A stretch of DNA of 64,000 bases from Cupriavidus pinatubonensis (GTDB lineage: Bacteria > Pseudomonadota > Gammaproteobacteria > Burkholderiales > Burkholderiaceae): NCBI RefSeq assembly GCF_019602855.1, contig NZ_CP080766.1, positions 682,001 through 746,000 of the forward strand. The letters are read 5' to 3'. The position numbers and the translations under genes are program-made. This document shows, in pieces, positions 36,628 through 44,800 of this stretch. A model generated the notes under the pieces. It saw only the letters and a program-made list of their open reading frames with translations, made no database searches and was not told where the DNA came from. The number at the start of each line of letters is the position of its first letter. Positions within the stretch are counted from its first letter, which is position 1.

Positions 36628-38019
36628 TTACCTCCGGCCATGTCCGAGATGTCCGCCTCCACCACCGCCGCCGTGGACGCCCCCGCCCTGCCGTCCTCCG
36701 CCACCATGAAAGCCACCGCCCTCGCCACCAAAGCCCTGGCGTTGCGGAGTGCCACGTGCCGGCTGTGCCGCGACGCGTTGCGACTGCTGCCGAACGCGGT
36801 CGCCATTGCCGGCATCGCGCAGCGCGCTGTTGCGGTTGGCATTGCGCGCGCGGTCGCGCGCCTGGGCCTGGTCGGCACGCTGCCGATCGGCACCGGCCGG
36901 GCGCGGGTTCTGCACGCCGCCACCGTTCGCGCCGGGCCTGTTTTCGGCGCCCTGGCGGCCGCGGTCCGCGACGCCACCGCCGCCGTGTCCCGGCATCGAT
37001 TGCCCGGTGCGGCTCTGGAACGATTGGGCGGCACGCTCGCGTGCCTGTTCGCGTGCATCCGCCTGTCCGCCAGCACCCGGGCGCTGCACACCACCACCGC
37101 CCGCGCCAGGGCGCGGCGTACCGAACTGACCGACTTGCGGACGGTTGGCGATACCGGCCTGCCGTTGCTGGTCGAACCGGTTGCGCACGTTTGCGTTGTT
37201 GTAGGGCACGTTGCCGCGATTGGCGGGATTGTGCTGCCAGTTGACGTTGGACCGGTTCACGTCGAGACGGTTGTTCACGTTGATGTTGTTGTAGCGGTTC
37301 ACGTTGATGTTGACGTCGTGCGATCCCCAGTTGAAACCGCCCCACAGCGAATTGACTGCCGCCACACCAAGGCCAAAGCCAATGCCTGCCACCAGCGACG
37401 TTGCGAACACCGATCCCGGCGGCGGTGGATAGTAGGCCGGCGGATATGCCGGATACGGCCACGCGCCATAAACAACCGTGGGGTTGTACGCAGGCACGTA
37501 GACCACCTGAGGATTGACCGGTTCGATCTGCACCACGGTGGTCGCGCCGGTGGTCTGCGTGACCACTCTCTGCTGCTCCGTGGTCTTGAGAGATCCGGCC
37601 TGCTGAGCCTGCCGTCGCAAGCGCTGCACCGAGTCCATGACATCATTGGGTTGCGCAAGGAAGGCATCACCGAGGGACTGCACCCATTGGGGCTCGCGCC
37701 CCATCATGTCCATCACCGACGGGAATGCCACGAGCGATTGCACACTCGGGTCCCACGGCTGGTTGCTGACTGCCTTGGTGGCTGCATCGCCGGACAGGCT
37801 CGCATTGGCCTTCGACCATTGCGCGGCAGACGCAACGTCGGCCGGGTAGGTCGCAGCCATCAACACCTGCGACAGCAACGCATCGGGATAGAGCGCGACC
37901 GGCGCGGTGAGCTGGTCGAGTTGCGCGTGGCTGAGCGGAGCCTGCGCCATCGGCCCGCCAAACGGCGCCAGCAGCATCAACCCCAGACACCAGGCAAAAA
38001 TATGACGGAAGCGGTGCAT
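36628..38019 (-). CDS. DUF3300 secreted protein with Gly/His-rich tail
   Basis: 463 residues from ATG 38019 (GGAG 8 bases upstream). A signal peptide (FRHIFAWCLGLMLLAPFGGP) precedes the DUF3300 core: QLTAPVALYPDALLSQVLMA, YPADVASAAQWSKAN, QVVYVPAYNPTVVYGAWPYP. The second half is low complexity: Asn/Asp/Arg/Val-rich (INVNRYNNINVNNRLDVNRS), then Gln/Arg/Ala-rich, ending in a Gly/His cluster (GGGFHGGGGRQGGGVHGGGG). The His-rich end could bind metal. Probably periplasmic or surface-exposed; it heads a two-gene unit with DUF2950. Confidence 0.87.
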   Translation of the reverse strand: MHRFRHIFAWCLGLMLLAPFGGPMAQAPLSHAQLDQLTAPVALYPDALLSQVLMAATYPADVASAAQWSKANASLSGDAATKAVSNQPWDPSVQSLVAFPSVMDMMGREPQWVQSLGDAFLAQPNDVMDSVQRLRRQAQQAGSLKTTEQQRVVTQTTGATTVVQIEPVNPQVVYVPAYNPTVVYGAWPYPAYPPAYYPPPPGSVFATSLVAGIGFGLGVAAVNSLWGGFNWGSHDVNINVNRYNNINVNNRLDVNRSNVNWQHNPANRGNVPYNNANVRNRFDQQRQAGIANRPQVGQFGTPRPGAGGGGVQRPGAGGQADAREQARERAAQSFQSRTGQSMPGHGGGGVADRGRQGAENRPGANGGGVQNPRPAGADRQRADQAQARDRARNANRNSALRDAGNGDRVRQQSQRVAAQPARGTPQRQGFGGEGGGFHGGGGRQGGGVHGGGGGGGHLGHGRR

Positions 38020-38126
38020 GTTCGCTCTCCACAGGAATGCAGTCGGACACATCGCGTCCAGCCATGACCGCGACAGCGGTTTGGCAAGTCCGCCAGTTGC
38101 GTGGGCGGGCGCAGGGCGCGCCGCCG

Positions 38127-38492
38127 CTACCGGCTCTGTTGCGTGCATTCCTGGCGATACGCCTCCTCAAGGCGCTTGCGATCCGCTTGCCGCTCCAGCG
38201 TCGGATACGTGCGGCCGTCGGCCGTGGTCACCGACGGCTTGCCCGTCGACCACTGCTCACCGACGGGCAGCGCGTTGATCTGGTCGAGCAGAGACTGGCA
38301 GCGCTGGCGCTGCGGTACCGACAAGGTGCCGTCTGGCGATTCGACCGTTGAAGTGGCACTGTCGAGCATGCGCGGCGGCGGTGGCGCGACCATCGGCGCC
38401 GGTCGCGCCACGTCCGCCGCAGCCCAGACCTGGGCGGCCAGCAACCCTGTACCCGCCAACATGCAAACCTTGCGACAAATCACAATACTCAA
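38127..38492 (-). CDS. Small secreted protein of unknown function
   Basis: 121 residues if it starts at TTG 38492 (GGAGT 6 bases upstream), giving a good signal peptide: basic residues, then VCMLAGTGLLAAQVWAAA. GTG 38483 and ATG 38462 (AAGG upstream) are alternatives. The mature part starts Pro-rich (PAPMVAPPPPRM), then PDGTLSVPQRQRCQSLLDQI and EQWSTGKPSVTTADGRTYPT, ending in a basic helix with a second Cys (AYRQECTQQSR). The two Cys may form a disulfide. I do not recognise a family. Confidence 0.6.
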   Translation of the reverse strand: MSIVICRKVCMLAGTGLLAAQVWAAADVARPAPMVAPPPPRMLDSATSTVESPDGTLSVPQRQRCQSLLDQINALPVGEQWSTGKPSVTTADGRTYPTLERQADRKRLEEAYRQECTQQSR

Positions 38493-38580
38493 GCTAACAC
38501 TCCGGGACTGCGCCCGGTTCGCACGTGCGCAGCCCGGGACGCCTGCTGGACCGCATGGGTCCGGAATTAGTAAATGAAGG

Positions 38581-38868
38581 TCAGCGGTCTTTCCCGCTGC
38601 CATTGCGGCCGGTACGGTTGCGCAGCAATTCGAGTTTAAGCAGTGCATCGGCCAGCATGCTCTTGAGCCTGGCGTTCTCCTCCTGCAACTCACGAAGCTT
38701 GCGCCCGTCGCGCGCATCGCCCTGCCCGGGCTGACCATAGCGCGCGCGCCAGCCATAGAAAGACGCGTCGCTGAAGCCGTACCGCGCGCACAACTCGCGC
38801 ACCGGCACGCCGCTGGCGGCCTCGGCCAGATAGGTGCGGATCTGCTCTTCCGAATACCGTCTGTTCAC
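38581..38868 (-). CDS. Orphan IS3-family OrfA-like helix-turn-helix protein
   Basis: 95 residues resembling the first frame of IS3-type transposases: RRYSEEQIRTYLAEAASGVP, VRELCARYGFSDASFYGWRA, then a leucine-zipper helix (LRELQEENARLKSMLADALL). No DDE integrase (OrfB) frame, frameshift site or terminal inverted repeat is visible around it, so it is a remnant or a retained DNA-binding gene. No target duplication was found. It lies upstream of the small secreted protein gene on the same strand. Confidence 0.75.
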   Translation of the reverse strand: MNRRYSEEQIRTYLAEAASGVPVRELCARYGFSDASFYGWRARYGQPGQGDARDGRKLRELQEENARLKSMLADALLKLELLRNRTGRNGSGKDR

Positions 38869-39119
38869 CGATTTTCTCCGCTACGCAACCATCCCCATGC
38901 GCGCCGGTAAGCGTGCCCGACCCTGCCCGTACGTTAGCCCACCGCCGCGCCAAAAGGCAATTCAACGTCTTTGCTGCGCGAGTTAAGCAAATTGTGCGAC
39001 CCTGACAGCAAGCGGCTGTCAGATGGACATAGCGCCAGCATCAAGCCACCACGCGCCCTCGCAGCCATAACAATGTCGTGGCGGGGTATGCGTGTGTCAG
39101 CCACCATCCTGGTTTTTCC

Positions 39120-39136
39120 AAATTGGAATCCAATTT
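39120..39136. promoter_or_regulatory. Palindromic operator-like site
   Basis: Perfect 7-bp arms AAATTGG and CCAATTT around AAT, in otherwise gene-free DNA. AT-rich dyads of this size often bind dimeric regulators; the protein is unknown. Confidence 0.4.
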
Positions 39137-39568
39137 CACTGCAAGGCGCGACGGCGCGCTTTTCCCATTTCGCACGACATCGACAACAGCCATTTCGTCC
39201 GCCGCCTTTGCTGCGAAGCGCACAACCTTCCTTGTGTCCTGTAGAGGCTTTCAGCACGTTTCCGGCGGCTTTTGACCATGTTCCGATGTCTGGACAATCA
39301 ATCTTGACAGTCGCCGCACGGCATACCCCAATGCAGTTACTTCCTAGGAACTTTCTGGATGTTGTATTAAGATTCCTCGGCATCAACTAAATTTCGTACG
39401 CCCGCAAACGGCGCTCCACGGAGCCCGTACAGACGGGCGGCCCGCCAGTTCTTCACCGGTACGGACACATCGGTGACACACAAAGAACTGCCGGCAAGCA
39501 CGGGCCTGAAGGATTGATGAGTCACTGCGCCATTTGTCGACGCGAGTCGGACATTTAGGAGTTGTGCC

Positions 39569-39667
39569 ATGCTTCTTAGCAGCCAGATCCGCCGCCAACA
39601 TCGCTTGCCGGTTCCCGTTCCCACTGCCACGGTAATTTCTTTCTCTACCCGCGAACCCGATTGCTGA
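39569..39667 (+). CDS. Possible 32-aa leader peptide
   Basis: ATG 39569 has AGGAG 8 bases upstream and opens 32 codons: MLLSSQIRRQHRLPVPVPTA, then TVISFSTREPDC and TGA. Its last codons and stop fall in a hairpin (39649-39657 with 39668-39676, CCGCGAACC/GGTTCGCGG, 10-base loop). It lies 111 bases upstream of the LysR gene. The arrangement looks like a leader peptide with an RNA stem at its end, but no U-tract follows, and a chance frame cannot be excluded. Confidence 0.35.
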   Translation: MLLSSQIRRQHRLPVPVPTATVISFSTREPDC

Positions 39668-39778
39668 GGTTCGCGGCGCGCGGCGCTCGCCCTCGGGCTG
39701 CATATCGCCGTCGCATTGCCGGGCAATTGAACACAAGAAAAAACAAAAACAGAAGTCCATGGATCGGGAGAAGTCAGA

Positions 39779-40735
39779 ATGCGTCATGTCAGCACGAAGT
39801 TGTTGCATGTTTTCGTCTTAGTCATGGAGTACCGCGACCTCAGCGCGGTAGCGGCCTGCACGCAAGGGCGTGTCCCGACGGTCGCCTACAGCCTGGCGCG
39901 GCTGCGCGAAATCACGGGCGATCCGCTCTTCGTCAAGCGCAACGGCACGCTGGAGCCGACGCCGCACGCGCTGCGTCTGGAGCAAACCGCCCGGCAGATC
40001 CTGGCGAAATGGAACCAGCTTGTGCGCCCCAATGACCTGGTCACGGAGAAGAGCCATCAGGGCCGACGCCTGTCGATCGGGTTTTCCTCGTCCATTGGCG
40101 ACCCGGTAATCACTGAAATCCTGACCACACTGTGCGAGCGATTCCCGCATGACAGCTTCGTGACGCGGCCCGTCATTGCCGATGCCACGCTGGCCGAAAG
40201 CCTGGACAGTGGCGAACTGGACTGCGCTTTCGTGGTGGATGGCGGCCACAACCCGGCGAAAGTATTGCCGCACAACATCCTCGCAACGCCGCGCCGGCTC
40301 GTCAGCGCAATGCGCGCCGGCAGCGCCGACGATACGGAAAGCGACTGGATCCTGCTGCAGGAAGACTGCGAAGCCGGTAGTCCGCTGCGCAGCTTCCTTG
40401 CGCGGCAGGCGAGCACCCCGGGACACCGCGAGACCGTGGTGCCATCGTGGCACACACAAATCACGCTGCTGCATTCGGCCGGTGGCATCTGCCCTGTGCT
40501 CGATTTCAACGTGCCCCTGGTCACGCGCGATCGCAAGACGCGCCTGCTCGCGCCCCCGAGCAGCTTCCCGGAATGGGCCGCCCTGCATTTCTGGGCGCCC
40601 GAGCGGGCACGCGACAAGGGCGCGCTGCGCGACATCATGGACGTAGGCAGTGCTGTCCTACGCGACCCCCTCAAGGCGATCGACAACCGCCGCAAGGTCC
40701 GGCAGGAACCGCCTCGGCACGCTGCAGCGGCCTGA
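39779..40735 (+). CDS. LysR-family transcription regulator
   Basis: 318 residues. The N-terminal winged helix-turn-helix is recognisable (LLHVFVLVMEYRDLSAVAAC, then VAYSLARLREITGDPLFVKR, followed by LEPTPHALRL), then a type 2 periplasmic-binding-like effector domain beginning RRLSIGFSSSIGDPVITEIL. The first helices deviate from the LysR consensus (AACTQGRVPTVAYSLARL), but GDPLFVK and TPHAL are diagnostic. The ATG has GGGAGAAG about 8 bases upstream. No divergent target gene is present in the gene-poor region upstream, so its regulon is unknown. Confidence 0.87.
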   Translation: MRHVSTKLLHVFVLVMEYRDLSAVAACTQGRVPTVAYSLARLREITGDPLFVKRNGTLEPTPHALRLEQTARQILAKWNQLVRPNDLVTEKSHQGRRLSIGFSSSIGDPVITEILTTLCERFPHDSFVTRPVIADATLAESLDSGELDCAFVVDGGHNPAKVLPHNILATPRRLVSAMRAGSADDTESDWILLQEDCEAGSPLRSFLARQASTPGHRETVVPSWHTQITLLHSAGGICPVLDFNVPLVTRDRKTRLLAPPSSFPEWAALHFWAPERARDKGALRDIMDVGSAVLRDPLKAIDNRRKVRQEPPRHAAAA

Positions 40736-41108
40736 GCCGCGGCAAGCGGGCAGTTCGCCCTCTTAGCCACTTCGATCGATTGCGGTAGCGCAAGCGTTAG
40801 TCACGCATATTCCGTGGGGGACGATGCCGTTTCCGCTCTGGCCCGCCCCTTCGGCCATTTCGGAAAAATCGCGCCATCGGCGCCGTTACATTTAGCTGCA
40901 CGTATTTGCGAAGTTTCCTAGTCCGCCGGGACCGCGACATCAGTATTCTGGGTGCGCACTGTCGTGTCGCGGCCGCCTCCCGTTTGGCTCGAGATCCGGC
41001 ATGTGCGCCGATGTTGATGCGTCTTTCGCGCCGCACGCTATACACGCGTGCGGCGATTTTTTGGGACGCAATCACGACGTCTATTCCCCCACGAGAAGGA
41101 ACCGCGCC
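40736..41108. other. Long leader region of the response regulator gene
   Basis: 373 bases between LysR and the response regulator. It contains a strong terminator hairpin at 41029-41062, only 46 bases before the regulator start. No good promoter fits into those 46 bases. A TATTCT at about 40943 is a possible -10 without a clear -35. No other gene was seen. Confidence 0.5.
41029..41062 (+). terminator. Terminator-like hairpin in the response regulator leader
   Basis: A perfect 10-bp GC-rich stem (CGCCGCACGC with GCGTGCGGCG), 7-base loop, then A and a T6 run. It either ends LysR transcription from 294 bases upstream or attenuates the response regulator transcript. Confidence 0.85.
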
Positions 41109-41768
41109 ATGACCTTGAGAATCCTGCTGGCCGACGACCACCCCCTTGTCTCCACCGCGGCCCGGGACCAATTGCAGACGCAGGCGGGATGGGAGGTGTG
41201 CGGCATGGCCACCAGCGCGACAGATTTGCTGTGCTGCGCCCAGGCACTGCGGCCCGATGTGGTAATCACCGACTACCACATGCCGGGACCGGGAGATTCC
41301 GATGGCATACGGTTGATTTCCACGCTGCGGCGGCACTATCCGGCAATGGCAGTCATTGTGCTGACGATGATCACCAATCCCATGATCCTGCGCTCGATCC
41401 TCAAGTCGCGCGTGCACGGGCTGCTGCTCAAAGATGCGCCTCCGAGCGAGCTGGTCACCGCGGTCGTCCGCATACAACGGGGCTTCGACTACGTTGGCAA
41501 ATCAGCACTGGAAATCCTGACGCGATCGGACCCGGATAGCCTGATAGAACCCGGCCAGCCCGTTCCCCAACGCATGTCGGTCCGTGAAACGGAAGTCATC
41601 CGCCTCTACCTGAGCGGGCGCTCGGTCAGCGAGATTGCCGGCATCATGTGCCGCAGCGTCAAGACGATCAGCCGCCAGAAAAATTGCGCCATGCAGAAGC
41701 TCGGGGCCAACAATGACCGCGATCTGTTCGAATGCGCTGCGCGCCAGGGCATCCTTCTGCCCAGCTAG
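41109..41768 (+). CDS. Orphan NarL/LuxR-type response regulator
   Basis: 219 residues from ATG 41109 (GAAGGAA 8 bases upstream). The receiver has RILLADDHPLVSTAARDQL, phospho-acceptor Asp in VVITDYHMPGPGDSDG, and the conserved Lys in LLKDAPPSEL. The C-terminal LuxR-type helix-turn-helix is LSGRSVSEIAGIMCRSVKTI, resembling RcsB-like regulators. No histidine kinase is encoded within the window, so its signal is unknown. The neighbouring MarR gene is convergent. Confidence 0.9.
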   Translation: MTLRILLADDHPLVSTAARDQLQTQAGWEVCGMATSATDLLCCAQALRPDVVITDYHMPGPGDSDGIRLISTLRRHYPAMAVIVLTMITNPMILRSILKSRVHGLLLKDAPPSELVTAVVRIQRGFDYVGKSALEILTRSDPDSLIEPGQPVPQRMSVRETEVIRLYLSGRSVSEIAGIMCRSVKTISRQKNCAMQKLGANNDRDLFECAARQGILLPS

Positions 41769-41790
41769 CGCAAATGATCGTGCCGGACGC

Positions 41791-42252
41791 TTAGTCCGCG
41801 TCCGCCATCTCCGCGGCACGCGCCACGGCATCGGCAATGCCGGCCTCCAATTGGGCAAGGCCTCTCGAGAGTTCGCCCATGGTCGACTCGGGAACGTTTT
41901 CCAGCACATCCTGTAGAAAGGCCGAGCGCAGCGGCATCTTGCCTTCGACCACGTCCCGGCCAGTTGCGGACAGCGTCACGTGGGTCACACGGTTGTCGCG
42001 CTCCGAGGTATTGCGCAGGACCCAGCCAAGCTCCTCCAAGGCCTTGAGCTGCCTGGTCAGTGCACCGGGATCCATGCCCACGCGCTCAGCCAGGGCTTTC
42101 TGGGCGATAGCATCTTCCTGGAGGTGCAGCGCAAACAGGATGCGCCATCGCGGCAACGGAAGCCCGATACGCTGCTCGAAAGCCGCTGCATAGGCGCGGT
42201 AAGTCCGCCCGAACTGCTGCAGTACCGCAAGGCTTTGTCGCTCCAGTTCCAT
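41791..42252 (-). CDS. MarR-family regulator
   Basis: 153 residues from ATG 42252 (GGGAGA 5 bases upstream); the GTG at 42276 has no such site. A winged helix: WRILFALHLQEDAIAQKALA, DPGALTRQLKALEELGWVLR (recognition), then RDNRVTHVTLSATGRDVVEG (wing). MarR proteins usually repress efflux or detoxification genes and release on ligand binding. It follows the efflux gene by 55 bases on the same strand, so it likely regulates its own operon. Confidence 0.9.
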   Translation of the reverse strand: MELERQSLAVLQQFGRTYRAYAAAFEQRIGLPLPRWRILFALHLQEDAIAQKALAERVGMDPGALTRQLKALEELGWVLRNTSERDNRVTHVTLSATGRDVVEGKMPLRSAFLQDVLENVPESTMGELSRGLAQLEAGIADAVARAAEMADAD

Positions 42253-42307
42253 CCAATCTCCCGTATCCAATGACACGGCATGCCAAGCACGCCGTGCAGC
42301 CAGTGCT

Positions 42308-43906
42308 CTAGTCAGCCGCCATGGCCGGCTGCTGGCCGGCTCGCACGAGCCTGACCGGCGGCACGCGCCGCGCGCGCCACAGGCCTATCAACGCTGCCGC
42401 TGCGGCAATTGCCAGCCCGAAATGAATTGCAGTCACCAGGGACACACGCGCCTGCTCCAGCAGCAAGGCGCCATTGTGCCCTGCCTGCTGCAGTTCGGTC
42501 AGCAATCCTGCCTGCGCGGCCTTATCGATCAGCACCTGCGGATCGGCCATGCGCGTGAGCCAGCCCTGCGCATTGACGGCCGCAAGCGACTGCTCCACAC
42601 CTGCGGTATAGGAGCGCGATACCATCGTGCCGACCATCGCCGTACCGATCATGCCCCCTACCATCCGTAGCGACTGCAGCATCGCGGTAGCGATACCAAG
42701 ATGTTCCCGGCCCACTGTCTGCTGCGCAAACACCGTGAGGTTTGGCATGATGAAGCCAAGCCCGAAACCGGCAACCAACATGATCGCGAGCAGCAGCGAA
42801 TGGGGCATGCCGCGCGTGGCCTGAGACAGGGCCAGGCATCCGGCGGCCAGCATGCCAAAGCCGGCGAACAACATCGCGTTAGGATGGCGGATGCGCGTGA
42901 TGATGCGACCGTTCACGATACTGCCGACCGTGATGCACACCACCAGCGGCGTTACCAACAGCCCAGCATCGCGCGGCGAATAGCCAAAGCCCCCCTGCAG
43001 CAGCAGCGGTGCATAGATCAGCACCGCAAACATCGTGAACCCGACCAGCACGGCGAGCTGGAGCAGCGGCGCCACGCCGGGGTTGCGGAACATGTCCAGC
43101 GGTAGGATCGGATTGGCACAGCGGCGTTCCCATTGCCACAACCCGACCAGCGCCGCGACAGCGACGGCAAGCAGCCCTGCGGTCAGCCAATCGACGCCAC
43201 GCTGCGGTAGCAGCTCGACACTCATCTGCATGCAGCCGAGCCCCACGCCGATCAGCAAGGCACCCAGCCAGTCGACCCGGATCGGGCCGGAATGCGATTG
43301 CTGGCGCAGGTGCGGCAGGTAGCGCCACACGAACCACAGGCTCAGCACCCCCACCGGCAGGTTGACATAGAACACGGCGCGCCAGCCGTACCACTCCGTG
43401 AGTATGCCGCCCAGCGACGGCCCGATTGCATTCGCCACGCCAAACGCCGCACTCATCAGAACCTGCCAGCGCAGCCTCACGTGCGAATCCGGAAACAGAT
43501 CTGGGATGCACGCGAACGCCGTGCCGACCAGCATGCCGCCCCCGATTCCTTGCAGTCCGCGCGCAGCCACGAGGAAGGGCATGCTCGTCGCCATGCCGCA
43601 CAGCGCGGACGCCACCGAGAACACGACGATGGAAGCCAGCACGAAAGGCTTGCGGCCATAGTAATCGCCGAGGCGCCCGAAGATCGGCACGGTAATCACC
43701 GACAGCAGCAGGTAAGACGTCGCTACCCACGCGTAGTACTCGAAGCCCTGGAGCTCGGCGACAACCGTTGGCAGTGCCGTACCGACCACGGTCTGGTCAA
43801 GGGCCACCAGCATCGACACAAAGGCCACCCCCAACATGGCAAGCAGCGATTCGCGGAATGGGAGAACCTGTCCGCTGCCATGCCCGGATTGTGCCGTCGA
43901 CGTCAT
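42308..43906 (-). CDS. MFS drug efflux transporter, DHA2 (14-TM) family
   Basis: 532 residues. Family motifs: FVSMLVALDQTVVGTALPTV in helix 1 (motif D1), FGRLGDYYGRKPFVLASIVV (motif A), ARGLQGIGGGMLVGTAFACI (motif B), and GPSLGGILTEWYGWRAVFYV (motif C of antiporters), followed by NLPVG. About 14 helices predicted. It pumps out drugs or other toxic compounds using the proton gradient. No membrane-fusion partner is adjacent, so it probably exports to the periplasm. First gene of an operon with MarR; weak ribosome binding site. Confidence 0.93.
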   Translation of the reverse strand: MTSTAQSGHGSGQVLPFRESLLAMLGVAFVSMLVALDQTVVGTALPTVVAELQGFEYYAWVATSYLLLSVITVPIFGRLGDYYGRKPFVLASIVVFSVASALCGMATSMPFLVAARGLQGIGGGMLVGTAFACIPDLFPDSHVRLRWQVLMSAAFGVANAIGPSLGGILTEWYGWRAVFYVNLPVGVLSLWFVWRYLPHLRQQSHSGPIRVDWLGALLIGVGLGCMQMSVELLPQRGVDWLTAGLLAVAVAALVGLWQWERRCANPILPLDMFRNPGVAPLLQLAVLVGFTMFAVLIYAPLLLQGGFGYSPRDAGLLVTPLVVCITVGSIVNGRIITRIRHPNAMLFAGFGMLAAGCLALSQATRGMPHSLLLAIMLVAGFGLGFIMPNLTVFAQQTVGREHLGIATAMLQSLRMVGGMIGTAMVGTMVSRSYTAGVEQSLAAVNAQGWLTRMADPQVLIDKAAQAGLLTELQQAGHNGALLLEQARVSLVTAIHFGLAIAAAAALIGLWRARRVPPVRLVRAGQQPAMAAD

Positions 43907-43917
43907 TTTATTGCCCG

Positions 43918-43945
43918 ATCAATCGTTGTAATGTCAATCATTATA
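43918..43945 (-). promoter_or_regulatory. Promoter -10 and repeat operator of the MFS-marR operon
   Basis: On the - strand a perfect TATAAT (43940-43945) lies 33 bases upstream of the MFS start; the -35 (near CAGAAT) is weak. Just downstream, GATTGA occurs twice, 15 bases apart (43934-43939 and 43919-43924), covering the probable start of transcription. This is a good place for MarR to bind, though MarR sites are usually inverted repeats. Confidence 0.55.
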
Positions 43946-44018
43946 GGTCGGGTTGGCGGAATATTCTGACGATAAAAACGAGCAGGATTACGAAGGGCCG
44001 TACACCGCCAGAACCTTC

Positions 44019-44255
44019 TCAGGGTCGCCGCTTTCTCCACTCATAGTCTGGCGGTGGATCTGCCGCCCCCGCACGTCCCACTGAGTTGGGGTTTTCCGAG
44101 CAAAGCGTGACAAAACTCACGGGCTCCCCCGCAAGCTGGCGCTGGCGTAGCGTTTCGGTTAGCCGGAGCGCGTCACGCATCGCATCGCTAGGAAACGACT
44201 GGGCATGTGGGGTGAGTCCGGTGTCATGGGCTTCGGACCAGTAGACCATGTACAT
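44019..44255 (-). CDS. Small conserved-looking hypothetical protein (78 aa)
   Basis: 78 residues from ATG 44255, 6 bases after AAAGGG; an ATG at 44261 abuts that site and is less likely. It reads MYMVYWSEAHDTGLTPHAQS, then a helix (AMRDALRLTETLRQRQLAGE), PVSFVTLCSENPNSVGRAGA and ends DYEWRKRRP. It looks like a compact soluble alpha/beta protein; I recall similar short proteins in Cupriavidus and Ralstonia but cannot name a family. It is divergent from the 44419 gene. Confidence 0.65.
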   Translation of the reverse strand: MYMVYWSEAHDTGLTPHAQSFPSDAMRDALRLTETLRQRQLAGEPVSFVTLCSENPNSVGRAGAADPPPDYEWRKRRP

Positions 44256-44418
44256 AAGCATCCCTTTGATTGCGCCACACCCCTGATGGTGGGAGCAACC
44301 TCCGTTCCCACACGAAGCCATGTTGCCAGAATGCATCTTTTTCCGACATACATGGAAGGTGGCAAGCGTGCAAGCATCTTCCTTCGGGACATATCGCCAT
44401 TCGTGCGAGGAGACAGAA

Positions 44419-44667
44419 ATGCCTGTGGGAAGAATTTGTGTCCGTCCGGCCGCGGTGGGATGGTCACTGCAAAAGGAGGGCCTTCGAGAGCCTTTGCATT
44501 TCGCCACGCTGGAGGCTGCAATTGCCGCCGGGTGGCAATACGCGCGCCGGGAGAACGGAGAGTTGGAGATCCGGCAGCAAGACGGTCTGATTCGGTTGCG
44601 GAGTGCCGTTCCTGCAGAGGACCACGTCGAACGCACAGTGACTGCCCGCGTCGCAGAGGCGGTATGA
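44419..44667 (+). CDS. Small DUF2188-like protein (82 aa)
   Basis: 82 residues from ATG 44419 (AGGAG 6 bases upstream). It begins MPVGRICVRPAAVGWSLQKE, then FATLEAAIAAGWQYARRENG and ELEIRQQDGLIRL. The order - a beta pair with GW..K.EG, an Ala-rich helix, then GEL.I...DG.I - matches the small DUF2188 fold, though the match is partial. Function unknown. It ends 90 bases before the rRNA operon terminator, which is symmetric enough to stop it too. Confidence 0.62.
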   Translation: MPVGRICVRPAAVGWSLQKEGLREPLHFATLEAAIAAGWQYARRENGELEIRQQDGLIRLRSAVPAEDHVERTVTARVAEAV

Positions 44668-44754
44668 ACTGATCCCCGTCCCGCGGAGTCCAGATGGGTG
44701 CACGCAACCGCGACTTGAAGGCATCGCGACACGCAAACACGTGTTCCAAAAAGC

Positions 44755-44787
44755 AAAAACCCCTCAGCTCGAATGAGCTGAGGGGTT
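44755..44787 (-). terminator. rRNA operon terminator
   Basis: On the - strand: a perfect 13-bp stem (AACCCCTCAGCTC with GAGCTGAGGGGTT), loop ATTC, then TTTTTGCTTTTT. It lies just after the 5S gene. Confidence 0.95.
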
Positions 44788-44800
44788 CTGCATTATAAGA

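Larger units (their letters stand above)
38869..39778. other. 910-base gene-poor region
   Basis: No convincing protein gene of normal size. Reading frames near 38934-39390 on both strands lack ribosome binding sites and have odd composition (Arg/Ser/Pro-rich). It contains the AAATTGG-AAT-CCAATTT dyad (39120-39136), a possible 32-codon frame (39569-39667) and a hairpin overlapping its end. Stretches around 39290-39400 and 39725-39780 are AT-richer than the neighbourhood, consistent with promoter DNA or old insertion next to the IS3 remnant. Confidence 0.5.

Noticed and set aside
36688..36800. Gly/His-rich DNA at the end of DUF3300 as a CRISPR-like or tandem repeat
   Set aside because: The repetition is at protein level only (glycine codons); no regular DNA unit or spacer pattern exists. 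No CRISPR array was seen anywhere.
38493..38868. A complete insertion sequence around the IS3 OrfA
   Set aside because: No OrfB, terminal inverted repeats or target duplication could be found.
38934..39390. 150- and 139-residue frames on opposite strands
   Set aside because: No ribosome binding site, unlikely composition, and they overlap each other.
44320..44418. Longer start for the DUF2188-like gene
   Set aside because: The extra residues overlap the divergent gene's control region and lack a site; AGGAG lies just before ATG 44419.
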